Origin: Sandaracinaceae bacterium
GTDB lineage: Bacteria; Myxococcota_A; Polyangia; Polyangiales; Sandaracinaceae
Length of the DNA stretch: 64,000 bases
Assembly (NCBI GenBank): GCA_019637095.1
Contig: JAHBWG010000003.1
Span: 62,001 to 126,000 of the forward strand
Direction of reading: 5' to 3'
The notes under the pieces were generated by a model. The model was not told where the DNA came from. It saw nothing but the letters and a program-made list of their open reading frames with translations, and ran no database searches. The position numbers and the translations under genes are program-made. Below, piece by piece: positions 58,188 through 64,000 of the stretch; position 1 is the stretch's first letter; each line of letters opens with the position of its first letter.

Positions 58188-58766
58188 TCAGTTCGGCGCG
58201 CCGACGCGGACCGACGGCGCGAGGACCAGCCGGTCGAACGTGCGATCGAGCGTGTTGCTGCGGAAGCCGTGCATCACCGAGCCCGTGGCCTCGACCTGCT
58301 CGCCGATCGCGATCGCCCTCTGGCTCACCGCGACCCACTGCATCCCGGTCTCGGTCTCGACCCTCATGTACGTGTAGCCCGCGGCGTCCATCGTCTCGCG
58401 CACGGTGCCGGAGACGGTCGCGCCGGCCGAAGGCTCGTCGTGCGCAGGCCCGCGGTCGGCCGCGGGGAGGCCGTCGACCGCGGGGTGACCGGGCGGCAGC
58501 CCGCCCGCGCCGTGCGCGGCCGGCCCGACCGGCGGGTGGCCCGGCGGCAGCTCGGTGTGCTCGTCGTACCCGCCGCCGTGGGCGGCGGCCGGCCCGAGCG
58601 TGTGCCCCTCCGGCAGCCAATCGGCCAGCGACGGCGCGGGGCTGCCCGGATCGCGCTCAGCCTGCGCCAGCGGCTCGCTCGCCGAGGCCGTGGGCTCGGC
58701 GCCACAGCCGAGGGCGAGCACCGCCGAGAGCAGGAGGACGGTCTTGCAGATCGAGGTTGCGGACAC
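58188..58766 (-). CDS. Lipoprotein with OB-fold-like C-terminal domain
   Basis: The 192-residue lipoprotein has a lipobox (VLALGC), a Pro/His/Gly-rich middle (PPGHPPVG repeated) and a C-terminal domain beginning with GATVSGTVRETMDAAGYTYM. This resembles the NrfJ/OB-fold-like proteins that accompany cytochromes. GTG at 58766 is supported by AAGGGAG (58774-58780). The triheme cytochrome fragment lies 227 bases away, divergent. Assignment of the fold is tentative. Confidence 0.6.
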   Translation of the reverse strand: MSATSICKTVLLLSAVLALGCGAEPTASASEPLAQAERDPGSPAPSLADWLPEGHTLGPAAAHGGGYDEHTELPPGHPPVGPAAHGAGGLPPGHPAVDGLPAADRGPAHDEPSAGATVSGTVRETMDAAGYTYMRVETETGMQWVAVSQRAIAIGEQVEATGSVMHGFRSNTLDRTFDRLVLAPSVRVGAPN

Positions 58767-58773
58767 GAGCGCG

Positions 58774-58780
58774 CTCCCTT
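58774..58780 (-). promoter_or_regulatory. Ribosome binding site of the OB-fold-like lipoprotein
   Basis: AAGGGAG on the minus strand lies seven bases before the GTG at 58766. Confidence 0.6.
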
Positions 58781-58993
58781 TCTCGCCCGAGCGCCGGCGG
58801 CCTCGGAGGGCCGGACGACGACGCGGCGTCGCTGCTCGAGATACCCCCAGACGCGGCGAAAGCAACCCGAGCGCAGGGCACGGCGCTCGCGACGCGGACC
58901 GAGCCGTCGCGCGGCCGCCGCGCGCGTGGAGGGATCGTCCCGTCGCGCCCTGTGGTTTTTTTCGCGCGTGCGTGGCGCCCAGGGACCGGGTGA

Positions 58994-59353
58994 GTAGCTA
59001 GCCGATGCCGTGCTCGCCGCTACGCGGCTTGCACGAGCTGCCACGGCGAGGCGCAGTACCGCGAGCCGCGAGCGCACGTCGAGGCGCGGACCCCCGCGGG
59101 CGCGCACGCCGGGCTCGAGGACGCCGCGCTCGTCTGCACCGTCTGCCACATGGTGCCCACCGCGCTCGGCGGCGCGGCGCGGCGCGGGCTCTTGGACGAG
59201 CGCCCCGTCGGAGCCCCTCCCGTGCAGTACTACCTCGGCGATCTCGCCAGCCACCGCTACCGCACGTCCGGCTTCGCCGCCGCCGCCGAGCAGCCCGCGT
59301 CGGTGACGCGGACCTGCGCCCCCTGCCACGCCCTGGTGCTCCCGAACCCCTGA
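58994..59353 (+). pseudogene. Triheme cytochrome c remnant without a start codon
   Basis: In one frame, between the TGA at 58991 and the stop at 59351, three CxxCH heme-binding motifs appear: CTSCH (59030-59044), CTVCH (59135-59149) and CAPCH (59315-59329). The frame has no ATG, GTG or TTG before the ATG at 59150, which would drop the first two hemes, and no signal peptide. This suggests a gene that lost its 5' end, or a start in another frame joined by a frameshift. The neighbouring OB-fold-like lipoprotein and carbonic anhydrase may once have formed one cluster. Confidence 0.6.
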
Positions 59354-59365
59354 CCGCTCCCTCCC

Positions 59366-60037
59366 ATGTCCAAGCGCGCCAAGCTCGCGATCGCCGCTGC
59401 CCTGCTGCTCCTCGGGGTGGCGGTGCTCGGCGCGGGCGAGGACGTGCGCTTCACGCTCGGAGGGGCGCTGGTGGACGTCGGCTACTTCGTGCAGGATCCG
59501 ATCGACGAGCCGGAGGACATCACGCCGTCCGAGGTCCTCTCGGAGGTGCACGCGCACAACGAGCTCGCCGCGTCGCTGCGCCAGCACTTCCCGCGCACGC
59601 ACCACCACCCGCTCGTCGCGATGGTCGTGTGCATGGACTCGCGCCTCGACACCAACGAGCTGCTCGGCGACACGCGCCAGTACTACTACGTGCTGCGCAC
59701 CGCCGGCTCGCTGCTGAGCGAGCGCGAGGAGGAGATGCTCGAGCTCGCCGTCGCGGGCGGCGTGAAGGTCATCCTGCTCACCACGCACACCGACTGCGCG
59801 GCCGAGCGCGCCGCCGCCGATCCGGTGCAGCGCGCGCGCTATCCGCACCTGACGGCGGGGGTCGACCGACGAGCCGCGCACCGCGCGGAGCTGCTCGCGC
59901 GCCCCGCGATCGCCGCGCGGATCCAGAGCGGCGAGCTGATCGTCGAGGAGGCGAGGATCGACACGCACACCGGGCGGCTCGCGGTCCTGTCGAGCCTGCC
60001 GCGGGGGTACGAGGAGGGGCACGCGCACCCGCCGTAG
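59366..60037 (+). CDS. Beta-type carbonic anhydrase, exported
   Basis: The 223-residue protein has an N-terminal hydrophobic segment (AKLAIAAALLLLGVAVLGAG) that probably anchors or exports it. The body has zinc ligands of a beta-carbonic anhydrase: Cys in VVCMDSRLD and His and Cys in THTDC. The fold then has a reduced C-terminus. It hydrates carbon dioxide, here apparently outside the cytosol. ATG at 59366, 12 bases after the cytochrome stop. Confidence 0.82.
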   Translation: MSKRAKLAIAAALLLLGVAVLGAGEDVRFTLGGALVDVGYFVQDPIDEPEDITPSEVLSEVHAHNELAASLRQHFPRTHHHPLVAMVVCMDSRLDTNELLGDTRQYYYVLRTAGSLLSEREEEMLELAVAGGVKVILLTTHTDCAAERAAADPVQRARYPHLTAGVDRRAAHRAELLARPAIAARIQSGELIVEEARIDTHTGRLAVLSSLPRGYEEGHAHPP

Positions 60038-60044
60038 CGCCGAG

Positions 60045-60437
60045 TCAACGCGCGGTGGCATCCGCCGCGCGCACCTCCCACCCCGCTGCGATCGCGTAGC
60101 CGCCGTCGGCGGTCTCGACGACGTCGCGCAGGCCGAGCTCGCGCAGGCGGCTGATCGCCACCTGCAGCCGCCGCTGGCCCGACGCCCCGACCGTCCGCTC
60201 GCCGGGCCAGCCCGCCTCGAGGAGCGCGTCGACGGAGACGGCGCGCGAGCTCGCGCGCGCGAGCACCGGCTCCGCGAGCCGCGCGAGGAGGCGCGCGAGG
60301 AGCCGCCGCGCGCGCAGGTCGATGGCGACGCCGCCCTCGACTCGCGCGAGCGCGCCGTCGGACGCGAGGTGGAGGATCTGCGCCGGCGCGAGCGCGCGCG
60401 CCGACCACGCGCGGATCAGGCGCGCGGCCAGCCGCAC
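60045..60437 (-). pseudogene. C-terminal winged-helix part of the regulator, out of frame
   Basis: This frame encodes a domain of the myxobacterial C-terminal winged-helix sort: GGVAIDLRARRLLARLLARL, SVDALLEAGWPGERTVG, RRLQVAISRLRELGL, DVVETADGGYAI. In relatives such a domain ends the ATPase/TPR protein. Here it is in a different frame from the ATPase, shifted by one base near 60437-60500. A GTG at 60437 could start it as a separate small protein of 130 residues overlapping the ATPase stop. Confidence 0.6.
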
Positions 60438-62674
60438 GTCGCTCGCCGCCCGGCGGCCCCATCGCCCGCGCGCGCCGCCGTCGGCTCGGCCGCCGCGAGC
60501 GCTTCGACGCGCGCGCGCGCGTCCGGCGCGCCGCCGCCCGCCGCCACGTCGAGCGCGAGCGTCGTCGCCTCGTCGAGCAGGCGCACGGCGTGGCGAAAGT
60601 TCGACGGCGGCAACGCGGCGGCGGCCGCGCGCGCGCGCTCCCGCTCGGCGAGCTCCGCCTGTTCGCGCGTGGCGAGCAGGAACGCGAAGATCGCGCCGAG
60701 CATCGCGCGGAACGGCACGGCGAGCGCGGGGCCGAGCGCGTCGAGCGCCTCGAGGGCGCCGGCGGCGGCGACGTCGCCGCGCTCGAAGCCGGCCAGCGCC
60801 GCGTACGCGCGCGAGATGCGCACGAGCGTCACCGCGCCACACGCGAGCGCCGCGGCGGTCGCGACGCGGTGGAGCGCGACCGCGGCCTCGAGATCTCCCT
60901 CGACGTGCGCCTGCATCGCCCACTCGGCGTCGAGGTACGCCGAGAGGTACGACGGCTCCTCCGCCGCGAGGAGCGGCCGCGCGCGATCGCGCGCCACCTC
61001 GGCCTCGGCGCGCCGCCCCATCTCGAGCAGGTGCATGCTCCACTCCGCCAGCGTGGCGCCGCGCCCCTCGTCGTCGGGGATCGCCGCGTGCGCGTCGTGC
61101 GCGCTCCGGTACGCCTCGTCCGCCAGCTCCGCCTCGCCCGCCCGCCGGAGCAACGTCGCGCGCACGCGCAGGCAGCTCGCCCGGAGCGCCGGATCGCGCG
61201 CCTCTCGCAGCGCGGCGTCGATCGCCGCGAGCGCCTCGCTCGGCCGCCCCACCTGGCTGAGCGCGTGGGCGCGCGTCCGGAGCGCGGCGGCCAGCCGATC
61301 CGGCGCCGCCGCCTCGCGCGCGAGCCGCTCCGCGCGATCGAGCGCGTCCGTCTCGAGCGCGCCCTGCCGCGCCCTCCAGCGCGCCTGCGTCTCGAACAGC
61401 GCCGAGGCCAGCGCCGCGTCGAGCGCGTCCGCGTGAGGCGCCAGGTCCGCGAGGCGCGCGAGGTGCGGGCGCGACGGACCGCCCGACCACCGCACGCGAT
61501 CGAGCGCGAGGAGCGCGCGCGCCGCGAGCTCGAGGTGCCCGGCCGCGATCGCGAAGTCGAACGCCGCCTCGAGCTCGGGCACGTACGGCGCGAGCGCGCG
61601 GCGCCTCGAGCCGGTCGTCGTCAGGCTCGCGCCGCTCGTCTGCTCCGCGCGCTCGACGACGACGCGCGCGTGACGCTCGGACAGGGCCGCGTCGGGGTGC
61701 GCGGGCATGCGCGCGCCGACCTGCTCGCGGATCAACCGCAGGAGCCGCAGCACGCGCGCCCCCGAGGGCAGCGCCTCGACGCGCAGGCAGGAGAAGGCGC
61801 TCAGCACCTCGACCAGCTCGACGACGGGCGGCTCGCGCGCGCCGAGCACCGCCTCGGCGAGCTCGAGCGGGAAGCGCCCGCGAAACACCGAGAGGTCGGC
61901 GAGCGCACGCCGCGCGGCCGGATCGAGCGCCGCCCACGTCGCGTCGAACGCGCGCCCGACCGCGTCGAGGGTCGCCGAGGCGCCGGCGAGCTCGAGCCGC
62001 GCGCGGAGCGATGCCGTCCCGACCAGGTGCTCGCGCCGCACCGCGAGCTCGATCGCGAGGGGGAGCCCGTCGATCGCGGCCAGGATCGCGACGAGGTCCG
62101 CGCGCTCCGCCTCCGACAGGACGCGGCCGGGCGAGAGGCGAGCCGCGTGCGCGAGCCACAGGCGCGAGGCGGGCGCGGTGTCGAGCTCCGCCTCCGTCGC
62201 CGGGGTCGCGAGCGGACCGACCTCGACGCGCGCCGCGCCAGGCTCGGCGAGGCGGTGGCGGCTCGTGACGAGCGTCGTGTCTCCCCCCGCGCGCTGGACG
62301 AGGGCCGCGAGGCGGCCCGCCGCGTCGAGCACCGCGTCCGCTCCGTCGAGCACGAGCGCGGTCGCGTCCGCCGCCTCGAGCGCGAGCCGGAGCGTGCTCT
62401 CGGCGTCGTCGTCGGGGCCGCCTCGGCCGCCGACCCCCGCGGACTCGAGGATCCGCGCCCACGCCTCGTCGAGCCCGCTCGCGTCGTGCACGTCGGCGAC
62501 GAGGCAGCGCGCGCTCGCCGCGCAGAAGGCGCGCACGAGCGCCGACTTGCCGCACCCACCGACGCCGTGGACGCCGACGAGCGCCGCCCCGCTCGCCACC
62601 GCGGCGTCGAGCCGCGCGAGCTCGGCCTCCCGGCCCACGAGGATCTCCCGCGGCCTCTCGACGGCGCGCCCCAT
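60416..62674 (-). CDS. ATPase-TPR regulator, frameshifted before its DNA-binding domain
   Basis: The 752-residue product has an N-terminal STAND/NB-ARC-like ATPase: EILVGREAELARLD, Walker A GVGGCGKSALVR near 40, ALVLDGADAVL, TLVTSRHRL and the GLPLAIELAVR block. A long helical TPR region follows from about 320. It ends abruptly after AAEPTAARAGDG in a run of low-complexity residues. The winged-helix domain follows in another frame, so the chromosomal copy lacks its DNA-binding part unless a frameshift restores it. Start ATG 62674. Confidence 0.8.
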   Translation of the reverse strand: MGRAVERPREILVGREAELARLDAAVASGAALVGVHGVGGCGKSALVRAFCAASARCLVADVHDASGLDEAWARILESAGVGGRGGPDDDAESTLRLALEAADATALVLDGADAVLDAAGRLAALVQRAGGDTTLVTSRHRLAEPGAARVEVGPLATPATEAELDTAPASRLWLAHAARLSPGRVLSEAERADLVAILAAIDGLPLAIELAVRREHLVGTASLRARLELAGASATLDAVGRAFDATWAALDPAARRALADLSVFRGRFPLELAEAVLGAREPPVVELVEVLSAFSCLRVEALPSGARVLRLLRLIREQVGARMPAHPDAALSERHARVVVERAEQTSGASLTTTGSRRRALAPYVPELEAAFDFAIAAGHLELAARALLALDRVRWSGGPSRPHLARLADLAPHADALDAALASALFETQARWRARQGALETDALDRAERLAREAAAPDRLAAALRTRAHALSQVGRPSEALAAIDAALREARDPALRASCLRVRATLLRRAGEAELADEAYRSAHDAHAAIPDDEGRGATLAEWSMHLLEMGRRAEAEVARDRARPLLAAEEPSYLSAYLDAEWAMQAHVEGDLEAAVALHRVATAAALACGAVTLVRISRAYAALAGFERGDVAAAGALEALDALGPALAVPFRAMLGAIFAFLLATREQAELAERERARAAAAALPPSNFRHAVRLLDEATTLALDVAAGGGAPDARARVEALAAAEPTAARAGDGAAGRRATCGWPRA

Positions 62675-62788
62675 CTTCGATCCCGCCGAGCGTACCACCC
62701 GGCGGGGCGGGCCACGCGCCGCCGCGCGAGATGGGATGTGAGCGGATGTGATTGGCTGCCCGGGAGCGCCGGTGGAACTCATGACGAC

Positions 62789-62977
62789 ATGGCCAAGACA
62801 CCCCTCCCCGAGAAGCCGTTGCCGGCCGTCGCCCGCACGTCGGCCACCCCGGAGGCGTCGCCGCGCCCGACGCGGGCGGCTCCCGTGACGCACCCCGCCG
62901 ACCGGGACCTGGTGTGGGCGTTCCTCACGACCTTCCGCCTCTCGGCGGCGCTCCTGCTCGTGGGGGTCTGGGCGTGA
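62789..62977 (+). CDS. Small protein with C-terminal membrane helix
   Basis: This 62-residue product has a Pro/Thr/Ala-rich N-terminus and one hydrophobic segment near its end (DLVWAFLTTFRLSAALLLVG). ATG 62789. It overlaps the next small gene by four bases (GTGA). The family is unknown; conservation in relatives would confirm it. Confidence 0.45.
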   Translation: MAKTPLPEKPLPAVARTSATPEASPRPTRAAPVTHPADRDLVWAFLTTFRLSAALLLVGVWA

Positions 62978-63162
62978 CGGGGGCGCGGGACGGCGGCGCC
63001 GCGAGCCCCGGCTGGCCCCACTACGACGCGATGTACCGCGTCGCCGCCGGGCTCTTCCCGCGCGCGTCCCTCGAGGCCGCGCCCGAGCGAGACGCCCGCG
63101 CCCGGGCCGACGCGGCCGTGCGCACGCCGCCGAAGCGGGCGCGCGCGCGGGGCCACGCGTGA
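62974..63162 (+). CDS. Small basic protein of unknown function
   Basis: This 62-residue product contains GWPHYDAMYRVAAGLFPRA and a basic C-terminus (PKRARARGHA). No signal peptide. GTG at 62974 overlaps the preceding stop and its own stop overlaps the next GTG at 63159, so it is probably translated as part of a coupled triple. Confidence 0.45.
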   Translation: MTGARDGGAASPGWPHYDAMYRVAAGLFPRASLEAAPERDARARADAAVRTPPKRARARGHA

Positions 63163-64000
63163 GGCGCTGGGGCGCGGCGGCGCTCGCGCTCGTGATCGGC
63201 CTCGGGTGCGACGACGCGGGCGGAGCCCTCCCCGAGGATCCGGGGCTCGCGGTGCTGCGGCCGCGGTCGGCGCCGATCGAGCACGTCGGCATGAGCTCGA
63301 GCCGGGCGGTCGGCGCCGAGGCGGACGCCCTCGACGTGCTCGGTCCGCTCTTCGGCCGCGACGGCCGCTTCCACGACGCCTATGTGCTCGAGCCGGGCCT
63401 GCGCGTCACGAGCGCCCCCGATCCGCGGACGCCCGAGCAGGCGGTCGTCACGCTGGCGATGGACCCGGCGGACGGCGGCGCGGCGCGCACGATCCTGCGG
63501 GTCCCCGTCTCGCTCGAGTACGGGCGCGTGTTCCTCGAGACGGTGCGAGCCGCGCTCGCGCGCGCCGAGGAGCTCGCGGCGAACGACCCGCGCGCGGCGC
63601 AGCCGTGGCAGCTCGAGTACCGCGTGATCAGCCCGCAGGGCGGCGCGCTCGTGGCGCGCGTCTCCCACGACGGCGCCGCGGCCGACCTCACGCTCGAGAC
63701 GGAGAGCCCGCGCACCTCGCTGCGCCGCGGCGAGGTCAACCAGCCCGCCTTCGAGGGCGCGCCGCACGAGGTCATCGGAGGCACGGTGCACTTCGAGCTG
63801 TCGCGCGACGAGTTCGACTTCTTCACCTCGCGCGCGTACGGCGTGAGCCACGGCCGCGAGCAGAACTTCTCCGACTTCCGCCTCCAGCCGCACGACTGGC
63901 TGCGCCTGACGGTGACCCCGCAGATCGACGACGGCGTCGTCGACGTCGCCTTCGAGGTCGTCACGCGCGAGGGCGGCCGCGTCGCGTTCGCGCACGCGCC
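63159..64000 (+). CDS. Lipoprotein of unknown function (3' truncated by window)
   Basis: The frame starts at GTG 63159, which overlaps the preceding stop, and stays open to the end of the window. The first 17 residues end in GLGC, a lipobox. The following 260 residues are rich in beta strands (VVTLAMDPADGG, ILRVPVSLEYGRVF, GTVHFELSRDEFDFF, RLTVTPQIDDGVVDVAFEVV) and suggest a surface domain of unknown type. It shares its operon with two tiny genes. Confidence 0.65.
   Translation, partial: MRRWGAAALALVIGLGCDDAGGALPEDPGLAVLRPRSAPIEHVGMSSSRAVGAEADALDVLGPLFGRDGRFHDAYVLEPGLRVTSAPDPRTPEQAVVTLAMDPADGGAARTILRVPVSLEYGRVFLETVRAALARAEELAANDPRAAQPWQLEYRVISPQGGALVARVSHDGAAADLTLETESPRTSLRRGEVNQPAFEGAPHEVIGGTVHFELSRDEFDFFTSRAYGVSHGREQNFSDFRLQPHDWLRLTVTPQIDDGVVDVAFEVVTREGGRVAFAHA

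Overview
This is a chromosomal window of very high G+C content with strongly biased third codon positions, so nearly every real gene has long open frames on the other strand. Many secreted lipoproteins carry a lipobox Cys followed by Asp-Ala-Gly rich linkers. The window also has FHA-linked regulators, a MopE-like metal-binding motif, an IgGFc-binding-type lipoprotein and an ATPase with a C-terminal winged helix. Together these suggest a myxobacterium of the Sandaracinus/Polyangia type (Myxococcota). That placement is inferred from gene style, not from a marker gene. I see no rRNA, tRNA, CRISPR array, insertion sequence or prophage, and no gene-free stretch longer than 300 bases.

Layout. 1-5.4 kb: a truncated membrane protein, a Coq4-like gene divergent from a TetR regulator with a palindrome between them, a lipoprotein, an LCAD-type acyl-CoA dehydrogenase and a coupled bestrophin. 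5.4-9.8 kb: a 29-bp inverted repeat, tyrS, a thioredoxin/repeat protein, an FHA-sigma54 activator and a HEAT protein. 9.8-14.6 kb: a methyltransferase, then a minus-strand operon of cytochrome P460, a phospholipase C/acid phosphatase-type lipoprotein and a CPBP protease, divergent from a quinone oxidoreductase. 14.6-18.5 kb: a compositionally foreign Fic gene, an ATP-dependent DNA ligase and a lectin-like lipoprotein. 18.5-25.8 kb: an M28 peptidase coupled to an FHA-LuxR regulator, a Cys-rich lipoprotein, membrane proteins, uvrA and a DsbA-like gene ending in a large hairpin.

25.8-38.2 kb: a LOG-like protein, a homocysteine methyltransferase, a membrane protein, a PP2C-cyclic-nucleotide-binding fusion, an Asp-Ala repeat protein, and an adenylyl cyclase coupled to a TonB-dependent receptor. 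A lipoprotein with a Fur-box-like site over its start follows, then a LysM-M23 peptidase. 38.3-50.5 kb: a surface and envelope block with DUF1517, IgGFc-binding, IPT/TIG, beta-helix and CBM9/DOMON-like lipoproteins and an outer-membrane protein, plus an ECF sigma factor and its membrane partner. 50.5-55.5 kb: a Cys-rich lipoprotein, a TPR protein and a molybdate operon (XRE-PBP regulator, modA, modB, short modC). 55.5-64 kb: a CNNM/CBS transporter, a rhodanese lipoprotein, an OB-fold-like lipoprotein, a startless triheme cytochrome, a beta-carbonic anhydrase, an apparently frameshifted ATPase-winged-helix regulator, and an overlapping run of two very small genes and a lipoprotein that runs off the window.

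Two themes link genes. One is Ser/Thr-phosphate and cyclic nucleotide signalling: two FHA regulators, PP2C-CNBD and adenylyl cyclase. The other is translational coupling: many adjacent genes share ATGA, GTGA or TTGA start/stop overlaps, which also decided several start choices here.
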